DNA of 64,000 nucleotides from Cymbidium sinense (GCA_021442155.1 CM038215.1:5108976-5172975), one strand, 5' to 3'; counted from the first letter of the stretch, positions 1-12,720 are shown. Notes: generated by a model from the sequence alone, not told the origin. Made by a program: numbers and translations.

Positions 1-546
1 AAAGCTATAATTCTATCTCCACATCTATTAATATTTATAACATTATCTTTCAAAATTTTATCTATAATCATACCTACAACATTTCTAGTTCAACTTCTAC
101 ATGAATACCAAAGTTTAAAACCTATTCTATCAATCTCCCTTGCCTTCTCCCCAACCCATTTAGTTTCTTGAACACATAAAATATTTATCTTTCTATGAAC
201 CATAATATCTATTAATTCCATTAATTTACCTATAATAGTACCTATATTCCAAGATCCTAACCTAATTCTAATTTCACAAACTAACTTTTTTGCCTGCATC
301 GGTCCATAATGTGGGAACCCTTGCTTATTTAACATTGGATGCGGGCACCGATGCTGCGGCCCTTGCACATTTTCCACTGTATTCAACCAATACAATGTGT
401 CACTTCTAAGGGATGCCCTAGCATTAACATAATGATTTAAAGGTTTCAGGTCATGATTATTTTGATAAGTTTTACGCTGGCTATCGACTACCTATCGCAA
501 CCCTCCACTTTTCACATCTAGACTTGGGACCGGAAAAGGTAGTGTT
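1..546 (-). mobile_element. LINE 5' fragment with apurinic-type endonuclease N-terminus (decayed)
   Basis: Read on the minus strand this begins near 546 and runs off the left edge. An open stretch at 90-395 holds the start of a LINE endonuclease: the first catalytic block is seen as LGSWNIGTIIGKL and the metal-binding Glu block as LCVQETKW. After a stop at about 87-89 the same frame continues to position 1 with a recognisable 'VVGMIIDKILKDNVINI' block. This domain nicks target DNA for target-primed reverse transcription in plant L1-like LINEs, including the copies often mis-annotated as craniofacial development protein 2-like. Upstream of the domain is leader sequence, which then joins a CCCTAAA-type array at about 546. 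It is a dead fragment. It may be the missing 5' half of the LINE at 11,261-12,568 (see findings). Confidence 0.85.
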
Positions 547-2098
547 AAACCCTAAAACCTAATCCAACAAAATAAAAACCCTAAATCCTAAACCCTAAAC
601 CCCAAACCTTAAACCCTAAAAAGCTAAAAACCTAAACCTAACTAAATAAAACATAAAAATAAGTAAATAAAAAAACCTAAACCAAAATAAAATAAAAACA
701 TAAACTAAAACTTAAACTTAAACCTAAAAAGAAAATAAAAAAAAATAAACTAAAATAAAATAAATAAAAACCTAAACTAAACTAAAAAATAAAAAACATA
801 AATAAAATAAAACCTAAATGTAAAATTAAAATAAAATAAATCTCAAAGAAAAAAATAAAAATAAATAAAAACCTAAACCTAAACAATAAACCTAATAATA
901 AAACCTTAAAATAAATAAAAAATAAAATCTAAGCCCTAAGCTAAAAAAAACCTAAACCAAAAATACAAATAAAATAAACATAAACCTAAACTAAAATAAA
1001 CTAAACTAAAATAAATAAAACCTACACTTAAACCTAAAATAAACTAAACCTAAACCTAAACCTAAACTAAATAGAATAAAATTAAACTAAAAATGAACTT
1101 AAACCTAAACAAAAAAATAAAACCTGAAATAAAAACCTAAAACCTAAACCTTAGAAAATAAAACAAAAACCTAAACCTAAACCCAAAAATAAAAAATAAG
1201 ACTTAAACCTAAACCTAAACCTAAAAAATAAATGGAACAAAAATCCTAAACTAAATTAAATAAACATAAATAAATAAACTAAACTAAATAAAAATATAAA
1301 AGAAACCTAAATAAAATATAAAATAATCTAAATAAACCTAAACCTATCCCTTTACTTAATTAAAAAAAAACCTAAACCCTAAATCCTAAACCCTAAACAC
1401 TAAATCCTAAACCCTAAACAATAAACCCTAAACACTAAAACTAATACTAAACCATAAACTATACTAAATCTAAACCTAAACAACCTAAACCATAAACTGT
1501 GAAGTTTAAACTATAAACCTAAACCTAAAACCTAACACTACTTAAACCTAAACCTAAATCAGACCCTAAACCTAAACCTTAAACACTAAACTAAACCAAA
1601 CCTTAAACTTAAAACACTAAACTAAAACCTAAACACTGACCCTAAATTCTGACCTAACCACTTAAACCTGCTAACTTAAACCAGAAACCCCAAAACCCTA
1701 AACCCTAAACCCTAAACACTAAACCTAAAACTAAAACCTAAAACTCTCTAAACCTAAAAAAGTTTCTTTAAAACTTGAAACCATAAATCATAAAACCTTA
1801 ACCCTAACTCTAAACCCTAAACCATAAACCTCAAAACTAACCCAAAACTTTAAACCCTGAACTTTAAACATACAACCCTAAACCCTAAACCCTAAACTCT
1901 AAAACCCTAAACCCTAAACCCTAAACTCTAAAACCCTAAACCCTAAACCCTAAACCTTAAACCATAAACCTTAAACCCTAAACCTTAAAACCCTGAATCC
2001 GAAACCCTAAATTCAAAACCCTAAATCTATAACCCTAGAACCTAAATCCTAAACACCAAACCCTAAACCCTAAACCCTAAACCCTAAACCTAAAAACT
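547..2098. repeat. Degenerate telomere-like array, CCTAAA/CCCTAAA orientation
   Basis: The stretch consists of CCCTAAA, CCTAAA and AAATAAAA variants. An AT-rich part (600-1,340) is followed by a block rich in perfect CCCTAAA (1,375-2,090). Between them, at 1,342-1,372, lies the inverted form of the junction (TTTACTTAATT followed by an A-run) that recurs throughout the window. No gene is present. Confidence 0.95.
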
Positions 2099-5000
2099 TA
2101 TGTTGTTTTTTCTCTCTGACAATATGGCTTGGAGCATTGCTACTACCTATGTTGCTTCTAGGCAACGGATTAGTGTGCATTATGCTGGTTGCAGTTTTTA
2201 TTTTGATGATTATAGTATTTCTTTGGCTGATGCTTACATTCCTTGGGACTCTTTCCTCCTTAAAGGCCTAATTCATAAAGGTTTCAACACTTATGCTGAA
2301 AGGATTTTGGTTAGCTGTTGGGCTTCAGGACTTTCTATACAGCCGGCTGTCCTTGCTTATATAATGCCTAACCTCAGCATGCTTTCCTGCAAGGGAAGAA
2401 ATTGTAATACCCTGGTCTCTTTTAATGGTTATTTTGGTCTGAAATCCTTGTACTGGAATGGATTGGGCTTAATTACTTTTTGGGTTTTGGAGGTTTGCTG
2501 CCATGGTTGTTTGTTGATTTGGTTTTTTAATCCCTTTGGGTTCGGGCTGCTGCAGATTTTTTCTACTGCTGCTTCTCCTAGTTTTTCTCATGCTAATTTT
2601 TGCCATCTTGCCTACTACTGTCTTACCAAGTTTTGGTTTTGGACCTTTATTGTCTTAAAATTCCTGCTTGGTAATCTTTTATCCCCTGCAGGAAGGGATT
2701 TCCTTGTTGGCTGCTCCTTTTGGTTCTTACTGTGTTTACCCTCCCCTTTCTATTTCATTTTTGCTCTTGTTGTTAACATTTGGGCTGATGTTGGACTTTA
2801 CTACAATTGTTTTCACCCTTCATGCTTTGAGGAGATCATGAAAATCCTGAAGACCATTCTACTCTTCTGCTTATATGTAATCAATGGTCTATCCTATACG
2901 CCTACTGATTATGACTGTCAAAATCCTTGGCAATATTGGCTTAATGTGACAAAGCAACCTACTACTGAACTGTCTACTCTTAGGACTGCTATTGAGCACC
3001 TATTGGTTGCAATTTGCTTTATTGATGTTATTTTGCTGTTTGGGATATCCCACCTCTACACTAATATCTCTTTGCAGAAATGGAATTGTGTTATTTTTTC
3101 AATACTAGTCTTCTTGCTTTTCGTCTTGCTTCCCATGATCGCAGGTTTGGAGTTTTTCAAGGGATTATCATTATGCATCAGCTGAGATTGTGGGCACGCT
3201 ACTGTAAAATTGTCCATGCTACTATTTTCACCGATTGCTAACACACGGATGTTGTTGCTTTTCCTTCTTGTTCTCCCATCCTATGCTATGATTGGAACAT
3301 GTACAACTTGAAGCACATTTCTTTGTTATGCTTGGAATTAATCAATGATTTATCTTATATGCATAATTGGGTTATTGACAAACCCACTGGTTATTATTGT
3401 CATTACCCTTGGCGTAATTATGGTGAATAAGCATCGACACTTATCTCGATTTCTCGAATGTCACTTATGGATAGGCTTATGGTGGGGAGCAATTCATTAT
3501 CTATCCTCTTCTTTACCGATATATGTTTATGGGTGGAATCTTGGACAACTTGTTGGTTTTAACTGCCTTGTTGGTTGGGTGATCTGGATCAATACCCACC
3601 TTACTGCCCCTGGGGCTTTGGATTATTTTGTACAGCCAGTCTCTATTGAAGTTGCTAATTGCTTGGTAGATTTTGCTTTGAACCTCCTTACTAGTTTCTT
3701 TTATGCCTATCATTGGAATTCATTGATCTACCTTTTCTGCTACTGTTTACGTCATCCTTTTTTTATACTGGATGAGTGGCATCATGGCAAGCTAACTAAT
3801 TTTTGCTGTTTTGGTTGTCTCTTGTCTTGGAGATTTACCTTTTTGTTTTACCTTGTCACCTCAGTTGGCTCTTTCTTTGTTGGTTGTAGAATTTCAAAGT
3901 CTCATGCCTAAAGTTGTTCTACTTGTCACGATGGTGAGGGTCTTTGGTGATTTACCGATTTGCTACCTTCAGGATAACTATTTTTATGCTTTATTTATTT
4001 GTTTATCTATTATTGCCATGTCTACTCGATTGAGGAGTTTTATGGCCAATTTGTATATCTTCCTATCTTGGATGTTGCCGTCTTAACTGCTATTTTCTGA
4101 TTTTAATGTTGAAACTCATTTCAATTCACTTGTTGATTTTTTTTATGGCGGGTTCCTATGTTGTATTAGCTGTTTGGCTGTTGGGGTTGGCTTTCTAATT
4201 GCCCGTGCAATTTATCTCCTATTTTTTCTGATCTGCATCACCTGCTACCTCATTTTTTATTGGTTGGTGCAATCTTATGAGCAGTTTATTCTGAAAGAAT
4301 GGTATTATGACCAGTTTAGTTCCTTCCTATCTTGGATGTTGTTACCTTTTGCTGCCTTGTTCTCCGGATTGATTGTTGATCTGGATTATCTGAATGGAGG
4401 CCCCGAATCCGCTATTGAGCCGCCGCTCTAACTATTTTTTTCGGTGCTTATTTTGGTTGGTTGCAGTTCATTCCCTGTGTTGAGCTATGCTATCTTTCTT
4501 TACTATTGCTTTCTCCAGGACATTAATAAAGGGATTGTTCCCTGGGTTGTTTTCTTCCCTGAACGATTCATTTACATATCATGTGATTGGGATGGTGTTA
4601 AGTATAAGCTCATCGACTTATTTAATAGGTTTTCAGCAAGTTGTCTCCTCTGTAACTTTCTTATGGAGGGATTATATGTTGAACTAATTTCTTTCAATAT
4701 GGCTATTCATGAGATTAAGCTAAGATGGCTCACTCACTTATGTTTATGTATTCTCATGTCAAGATGACTATATTGATGATATTTTTCTTGAATGAGACTC
4801 CTTATCCTTCATCTTTTAGCAATTACCTATATATTTTAGATATGATTTTGCTTAGGTTTGCAGGTAATAAAGCTCACAAGAATATCAACAAGCTTTCTAC
4901 CTCACAGTTTGTTGGCTATGATGGTCGTGATGATCTCACCCCTATTGGTTGGTAGCTCATGTGATGTAACCCTTCTAAGTTTGGATGCTCATACTTGCAC

Positions 5001-5431
5001 CGCAACAGATGTGATTGAGCTGAGCCTTCTATCACAATTCCTTACTAACATACTCATATTTGTTATTTTCCTCTAACTTTTTGTCTGTATTGCCTTAACT
5101 ATTCTAATCTCCCTCTTATTATAACTTTGCAGGTGATTCTCTCTCCTTCTTTTGCATGTCTGCTCTAGATTATCATGCATTCCCACATCCTCCAGAGCAT
5201 TGGCTTTAATCTTACTTTAGCTTATTATGTTAATCATCTTATATCTTTTGATTGTTTTTATGCTTTCTTTTACTCTTGGAAGTACTTAGATAGGGGATTT
5301 ACTCTTTAGGCTAATTGTAGCTCTTTGAGCAGTAGTTCTGGAGTTTATCCCCTTTTAAGGATCTTGTAACCCTCTTTTTGTGGCAATAAAATACCCCTAC
5401 ATGGGGCTTCCCTAAAAAAAAAAAAAAAAAA
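2099..5431 (+). mobile_element. T-rich LINE-like 3' segment with poly(A) tail
   Basis: About 3.3 kb of T-rich sequence is inserted in the telomere-like array and ends in an AATAAA signal (5,385-5,390) followed about 24 bp later by an 18-base A-run (5,414-5,431). That is the 3' signature of a non-LTR retroelement or its transcript. The last 120 bp resemble the 3' end of the ORF1-bearing element at 54,529-57,682 (minus): both share GTAGCTC-TTNAGCAGTAGTT and a TTGTAACC/TTTTTGTG stretch. Parts recur at 9,740-10,851. Long open frames occur (2,100-3,185 encodes 361 residues, rich in Phe, Leu, Trp and Cys), but they are expected on a strand poor in A and match no domain I recognise. No endonuclease or reverse transcriptase is seen. 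Weak internal duplications are present (2,868 with 3,325; 4,062 with 4,322). Confidence 0.6.
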
Positions 5432-8400
5432 CCCTAAACCTAAAAACCTAAATTAAATCAAACCTAAAAATAAAATTAATAAAAAAAGCTTAACCTAAAT
5501 TAAACAAAAACCTAAACTTCAACCTTAACTTAAAAATAAAATAAAAAATAAAAACTAAATTAAAATAAAATAAATAAAAACCTAAACTAAACTAAATAAA
5601 TAAATCATAAAAATAAAGTAAATAAAAAAACCTTAAAATAAATAAAATAAAAAATAAAAATAAAATTAAATCTTAAACATAAACCTAAACTTAAACCTAA
5701 AATTAGTCCTAAAAATAAAATAAAATAAATAATAAAAACTAAAATAAAATAAAATAATTACAAAACCTAAACTAAACTACATAATGAAACAAACATAAAA
5801 ATAAAAAACTTAAATAAAGTAAAAAAAACTAAATGTAAAGTAAAAATATAATAAACATAAAATAAAATAAAATAAAAACTAAATAATAATCAAAACCAAA
5901 AAAATAAACCTACAAATAAAAAAAACCTAAACCATAAACTAAAAAAGAAAAAATCTTAACCTAAAATAAATAATATAAAATAAACATATACCTAAACTAA
6001 AATAAATTAAACTAAAATAAATAAAACCTAAACCCTAAACCCTAAAACATAAACCCTAAACCCTAAAAACTTAAACCCTAAACTCGAAACCCTAAACCTT
6101 AAACCCTAAACCCTTAACCCTTAACCCTAAACCCTAAAAACCTAAAAACCTAAACCTGAACTAAATAAAACCTAAAAAATATAATTAATAAAAAAACATA
6201 AACCTAAAAAAAATAAAAAAAAATAAAAACCTAAACCTAAACCTAAACCTAAAGCTAAAGCTAAAATAAAATAAAATAAAAAAATAAAAAAATAAACTAA
6301 AATAAAATGATACAAACCTAAACTAAACTAAAAAAATAAAATAATAAAAAATAAAATCCTAAAAAATAAAAAACTAAACATAAAAAATAAAAAATAAAAT
6401 AAACTTAAATTAACTAACTAAATAAAACCTAAACCTAAAATAAACCTAAAAAATAAACTTAAAATAAAAATAAACACTTAACTTAAACCCTAAACATAAA
6501 AAAAACCTAAAACTAAAATGAACAAAATAAAATAAAGAAAACCTAAACTATAATAAAGAAAACTAAAATATATAAAACCTAAACCCTAAACCATAAACCC
6601 TAAATCATAAACCTTAAAACCCTAAACCCAAAAACCTAAAACCCTAAACTCTAAATTCTAAACCCTAAACCCTAAACCCTAAAATTAATCCTAAACCTAC
6701 AACCTTAAACCCTAAACCCTAAACCATAAAGCTACTACCCTAAACCCTACACCCTAAAACCCTAAACCCTAAAACCGTAAACCCTAAATCCTAAACCCTA
6801 AAACCCTAAACCGTAAACCTTAAACCCTAAACCCTAAACCCTAAACCCTAAAACCTACAACACTAAAACCTACAACCCTAAACCCTAATCCCTAAACCTT
6901 AAACCCTGGAACCCAAAACCTAAAAACCTAAACCTAAACTAAATGAAATCTAAAAATAAAATAAATAAAAAATCTAAGCCTAAATAGAATAAATAAAATA
7001 AAATAAAATAAAAACATGAACTAAAACCAAAACCTAAACCTAAACCTAAACCTAAAAATAAAATAAAATAATAAATAAATACTAAAATAAAATAAAATAA
7101 ATGAAAACCTAAACTAAACTAAAAAATAAAATAAACCTAAGAAAACCTAAATAAAATAAAGCCTAAATGTAAAATAAAAATAAAATAAACCTAAAATTAA
7201 ATAAAATAAAAACTAAATTAAAACCTAAACCTAAATAATAAACTAAAAAATAAAACCTAAAAATAAATTTAAAATAAAACCTAATCCCTAAACTAATAAA
7301 AACTTAAACCTAAAATAAAATAAAATAAACCTAAACCTAAAATAAAATAAACTAAACTAAAATAAATAAAACCTAAATCTAAACCTAAAATAAACTAAAC
7401 CTAAACATAAACCTAAACTAAATAAAATAAAATATACATAAAAATAAACCTAAAACCTAAGCCTAAAAAAATTAAACAAAAAGCTAAATCTAATCCTAAA
7501 AAATAAAATAAAAATAAAGCTAAACTAAAAAAAATAATCATAAACTTAAACCTAAACCTAAAAAATAAACTAAAATAAAAAACCTAAACTAAAATAAATA
7601 AACTAAACTAAATTAAAAGTAAGAACTAAACTAAATAAACTGAATAAACCAAAATCTATCGATTTACTTGATTTAAAAAAAAACCCTGAACCCTAAACCC
7701 TAAACTCTAAACACTAAATCCTAAACCCTATACCCTAAAACTAACCCTAAACCCTAAACCCTAAACCTTAAAGAACCTTAAACCCTAAACCCTAAACTAA
7801 CCCTAACACCTAAACCTTAAACCATAAATCCAAAACCTAAAACCCTAAACTAAAACCTAAACCTAAATCAGAATCTAAACTAAGTAAACTAAAAACCTTA
7901 ACCTAAATAAACTAAAATCAAAACCTAAACTTAAACCTACATAAATAAACTAAAAAATAAACCTAAATAAACCTAAAGCTAAACCTAAAATAAAAATAAA
8001 AACCTAACCCAAAACTTAAAAATGAAAAAAAGCTAAACCTAAACTAAACTAAATAAATAAAAATAAAAACCTAAACCTAAACCTAAACATAAATAAATAA
8101 ACTAAATAAAATAAAAATAAATAAATAAATAAATCAAAACCTAAGCCTAAACCAAAACTAAACTAAATAAACATAAATAAACCTAAACCTAAAACCTAAT
8201 TATAAACCTAAACCTAAACATAAACCTAAAAACCTAAACCTAAACCTAAACCAAAAATATACCTAAACCTAAATCTAAACTAAATAAAAAAAACTAAAAA
8301 CTTAAAAACTGAAACCTAAAAAACTAAACTTAAACTAAACTAAATGAACCTAAACCTAAACCTAAACCTTAAAATAAACCTAAACTAAAAACTGAAACTA

Positions 8401-9739
8401 AGTAAATAAAATAAAATATAAATAAATAAAAAATAAACCTAAACCTAAACCTAAATCTAAGTAAACCTAAATCTAAAACTAAAAACCTAAACCTAAGACC
8501 TAAACCTAAATCTTAACTAAAATAAATAAATAAAATGAATTAAATCCTAATAAAATAAAAACCTAGACTAAAGTAAAATAAACTAAAAACTTAAACCTAA
8601 AAAATTAAAATCAAACTAAACCTAAACTTGAACCTAAACCTAAACTTAATCTAAAATCTAAACAAACAAACTTAAACCTAAACTTCAACTAAAATAAATA
8701 AATAAACCTAAAAAAATTAAAAATAAAAACTAAATAAACTAATAAAAAAAATCTAAACCTAAACCTAAACTAAAATAAATTAAACTAAATAAAATAAATA
8801 AAACCTAAACCTAAACTGAAATAAATAAAATTAAAAACTAAACCTAAACCTAAACCTAAACCTAAACTAAATAAAAAAAAAAAAAAAAAAACCTAAATGA
8901 AATAAAACCTAAAACTAAACTGTAAACCAAAACTAAATAAAAATAAATAAACCTAAACTAAACTTAAAAACCTAAACCTAAACCTAAACCTAAACCTAAA
9001 CCTAAACCTTAACTTAAACCTAAACCTTAACCTAAACCTAAATCATCCTAAAACCTAAACCTAAACCAACCTAAACTTAAACCTAAACCTAAAATAAATA
9101 AATAAAAATAAAACATAAACTAAATCAAATAAAAGTAAACCTATAACCTAAAACCTTAGACCTAAGCTAAAATTAGACCTAAACACCTAAACATAAAAAC
9201 CTAAACCTAAACTTAAACCTAAAACATAAACCTAAAAATAAACTAAAAAAATAAAAATAAACCTAAACTAAACTAAAACCTAAACCAAAAAATAAAACCT
9301 TAATGTAAAATAAAAAATAAACCTAAACCTTAGCCTAAACCTAAACCTAAACCTAAATAAACCTAAACTAAAATAAACTACTCTAAGAAAAAACCTAAAA
9401 TAAAATAAAACCTAAACCTAAACCTAAATAAATAATAAATAAAAACCTAAACCTAAACTAAATAAAATAAACCTAAACCTAAAATTAATAACCTAAAACC
9501 TAAACCTAAACCTAAATAAAAATAAAATAAAATAAACTAAAAAATAAAACCTAAACCTAAACCTAAAATAAAAATAAACCTAAACTAAAATATAATAAAT
9601 AAATAAACCTAAACCTAAATAAACTAATACAAAATAAACCTAAGCCTAAACCTAAACCTAAAAATAAAAACCTTAAACTAAACCTAAACCTAAATAAACT
9701 AAAAACCTAAATAAACTAAATAAATAAGCTAAATAAAAC
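5432..9739. repeat. Degenerate telomere-like array, CCTAAA/CCCTAAA orientation
   Basis: CCCTAAA-rich blocks (about 6,020-6,140, 6,580-6,920 and 7,680-7,860) alternate with AT-rich CCTAAA/AAATAAA stretches. The inverted unit junction is at 7,652-7,683 (GATTTACTTGATTT then an A-run then ACCCTGAACCC). From 7,900 to 9,740 the array is mostly (CCTAAA)n with AAATAAA. No coding potential is seen. Confidence 0.95.
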
Positions 9740-10851
9740 ATTTTTACTCTAATTGGTGGATTGGTGGTAGCTCCTTGGTTTTTACTGATTTTCTATTTTC
9801 TCCTTCGTGGAGATTGCTTGATCTATAGGGGTTAGAGGGGACTTTGTTTGCCTCTGGCCTATTTTCTCTACTTCCTCATTTACCACTGGTGGTTGGGTGG
9901 TCCTCCGTGGTTTTTTCTCCCTTGGTTGTTTCTCTGGCTGGGTGGCTACCATTTATATCTTTTAGTTTTTTTGATGATATCTATGAGGGTTTTGGATATC
10001 CCTCTTGTTGGTTTTTCCACTTATTTTGGGCTCTGCTTTGGGTTAGCCTTTTATTTTGGGTGGCCGCCCCCCTTCCAACATTGGATCCTCTAATGTTGTG
10101 GCTTATTGTTGATTGGTAGTTGTTGGCCTCTTCAGGATTTGATTAGCTTTGGTTGTATCAATACTTTTTGGTTATTTCTCATAGTTTTTGTTAGGGATTC
10201 TTATTGGTTGGCTATTTTCTCTTTTGATTAGCATGATGATAGCTGCTTTGTGGTTTCTTTCTTACTAACCTAGTTATGGTTGATTTTATTAGTGGTTGAT
10301 ACGGTGGCTTTCTATCACTACTTTGATTGATGGCATCATTTTCTACCCGATTGGTCTGTGTCTACTAATGGTTGTGGCTCTCCCTTGCTTTGAGCTTTGA
10401 TGTCTATTTTAATGATGGTTGTTGTTACCTTTTATTTTGTTTTATTCTCTATTTAGGTTATTGTATTAGTTATTGCTATGCTTCTAAATTGGCTTGTCCC
10501 TTTGAATTCTTCCTTGCTAGAGGTGGCTCACAACCTTGTCAGATCTTCTCTGGTTGGCTATTTTGATTGATCCGCTATGGTTTTGGTATTGTATAAGCTA
10601 ATATTTCTTTGTTTAATACAGTTCTGAATCTTATGGGTCACGAATTTCGATATTGGCTTATATCAGGTATGATGGCTATAATGGTCATGATGTTACCCAT
10701 ATCTCCTATTTGGTTGGTAGCATTGTATAAGAATGTAGCCCTTCTTAGGAAGTTTGAATGCTCATATGGATTATTGCCCCTTGAGGTGATCTTAATTGAG
10801 CAGCATTTCCTTTCTCATCTCTAATTGATTTCATTATCCTTATTCTTGTTA
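9740..10851 (+). mobile_element. Second fragment of the T-rich LINE-like segment
   Basis: A T/G-rich non-array island lies on the same strand as 2,099-5,431. Its right part (10,669-10,765) aligns with 4,911-4,990: both show GGCTATRATGGTCRTGATG, then TTGGTTGGTAGC, CCCTTCT and GAATGCTCATA-like text. It has no poly(A) and stops abruptly against CTAAACCT at 10,852, so it is truncated at the 3' end. Open frames at 9,844-10,119 and nearby are short and hydrophobic, which I attribute to T-rich composition. The identification rests on similarity to the longer copy, not on a domain. Confidence 0.5.
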
Positions 10852-11260
10852 GCTAAACCTAAACTAAATAAAACCTAAAAATAAAATAAATAAAAAACCT
10901 AAACCTAAATAAAATAAAAAATAAAAAATAAATAAAACCTAAAAAACCTAAACCTAAACCTAAACCTAAACCTAAAAATAAAATAAAATAAAAACTAAAA
11001 AATAAATTAAAAATAAATAAATAAAAACCTAAACTAAACTAAATAAATAATATAAACTAAAAAATAAAACCTAAACATAAAAGAAAAATAAAATCAACCT
11101 AAAATAAAATAAAATAAAAATTAAATAAAAACCTAAACATAAATGATAAACCTAAAAATAAAACCTAAAAATAAATAAAAATTAAAATATAAAATCTAAA
11201 CTACAAAAAAACAAAAAATAATAAACCTAAACCTAAAATAAAAATAAAATAAAATATACA
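10852..11260. repeat. Last CCTAAA-oriented telomere-like array before the polarity switch
   Basis: The stretch is CCTAAA and AAATAAAA text like the arrays to its left. It ends at the LINE reverse transcriptase fragment. Every telomere-like array further right is in the opposite orientation. Confidence 0.95.
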
Positions 11261-12568
11261 TTAAAATTATGGGACAGAGTAATTGAGCATAAGTTAGGAT
11301 GTGATACAAAAGTTTCTCATAATCAGTTTGGTTTCATGCCAAGTAGATCTACTTTGGATGTTATACATTTGCTAAGAGGTTTGATGGAGAAGTATAAAGA
11401 AAGTAAGGAGGATCTACATATGATATTTCTTGATTTAAAGAAAGCTTATGATAAAGTTTCAAGAGATGTTCTTTGGAGAGTTCTAGAATAGAAAGGTGTT
11501 AATATTGGTTATATTCAAGTCATTAAGGATATGTATACTAGAGTCGTATTTGTGTCCAAAAAATAAGGAGGATTGACAAAATATTTTCCTATTTCAGATG
11601 GATTACATCAAGGACCTACTTTAAGCCCTTATCTTTTTTGCTTTAGGTTTAGGTTTAGGTTTAGGTTTAAGTTTAAGTTTTAGTTTAAGTTTTTATTTTA
11701 TTTTATTTTTTATTTTATTTAGTTTATGTTGAGGTTTTAGGTTTATAGGATTTAAGGTTTAGGGAATATGTACCTTGGTGTATGAATTTTGCTGATGACA
11801 ATCTTCTTGTTGATAAGACTAGAGAGAGAGTCCAAGAGAAACTTGAATTATGGAGGTCAACATTGGAGTCTAATGGTTTTCGTTTAAGTAGATCTAAAAC
11901 TAAATATAAGGAGTGTAATTTTAGTTGTAGAAGTTCTAGTGGTAGTGTTGTCATATTAGGTGAACAAGTCATTAATAAGAGTGAGTACTTCAGATATTTA
12001 GCATCTATTATTCAAAATGATGGTGAAATAGATGGAGATGTTATTAGTAGAATTCAAGTTGGATGGTTGAAGTGGAGGAAGGCATCTGTCCTATTGTGTG
12101 ATAGAAAAGTTGCACTTAAACTTAAGAAAAAATTTTATAAGATGGTGGTAAGACCTGTAATGACTTATGGTGCATAATGTTGGTCAATAAAAGAGAAGCA
12201 TAAGACTAAGTGTTACATAGATGAGGATGCTCAGGTGGATGAGTGGCTTTACTCTTAGAGATAAAATGTGAAATGAATATGTTCGGGAAAAAGTTGGAGT
12301 AGCTCCAGTGGCAGATAAGATTAAAGAGAGTCACCTTAAATGGTTTCACCACATAAAGCATTGTTCATCTGATGACCCAATTAAGAGAGTAGATGCATTT
12401 GATTTTCCTTACATTAAGAAAGGTAGAGGTTCTAAAAGACTTGGTTAAGATGTATAAAAATGACCTTAGTATACTTGAATTAAAATGAGAATTTGAACAT
12501 ACACAAGACATAATGGAGATGATTGATGTATACCCCACTTAGTGGGATAAAGGCTTTATTATTATTTG
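11261..12568 (+). mobile_element. LINE reverse transcriptase to 3' end, decayed and interrupted
   Basis: The frame opens with KLWDRVIEHKLG and shows RT motifs in order: QFGFMPSRST, motif A as FLDLKKAYDKV (about 11,430), and motif B-like HQGPTLSPYLF (about 11,608-11,640). After a telomere-like patch, motif C follows as FADD (about 11,790) and the thumb/C-terminal part as an open frame to 12,177. Beyond that, frameshifted ESHLKWFHHIKH and KKGRG blocks match the usual C-terminal tail. The 3' end carries the plant LINE signature CCCCACTTAGTGGGATAAAGGC followed by TTATTATT (about 12,533-12,562). Stops at 11,489 and 11,563 and the patch show it is dead. The endonuclease is absent on this side. Confidence 0.9.
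11643..11764 (+). repeat. Telomere-like (TTTAGG) patch inside the LINE reverse transcriptase
   Basis: Four near-perfect TTTAGG units are followed by TTTAAG/TTTTATTTT variants and TTTAGGG. The patch lies exactly between RT motif B (PYLF) and the PWCM-FADD motif C and replaces roughly 15 codons normally found there. It is the first TTTAGG-oriented repeat in the window. Confidence 0.9.
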
Positions 12569-12720
12569 GGTTTAGGGTTTAGGTGGGTTTAGTTTAAGGT
12601 TTAGTTTAATGATTTAGTTTAGTTTAGATTTAGTTTGGGTCTAGGGTTTAAGGTTTAGTGTTTAAGTTTTAAGTTTAGGGTTCAAGTTTTAGTTTAGTCA
12701 TTAGGGTTTTTGGATTTTGT
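12569..12720. repeat. TTTAGGG-oriented telomere-like array
   Basis: TTTAGGG/TTTAG variants lie between the LINE 3' end and the first GRP fragment. Confidence 0.9.

Noticed and set aside
2100..3185. 361-residue hydrophobic open frame, looking like a multi-pass membrane protein
   Set aside because: It lies in a T-rich, A-poor strand where stops are rare and Phe/Leu/Trp/Cys are over-represented. No domain, no signal of a gene structure, and it sits in a poly(A)-tailed element with other overlapping frames.
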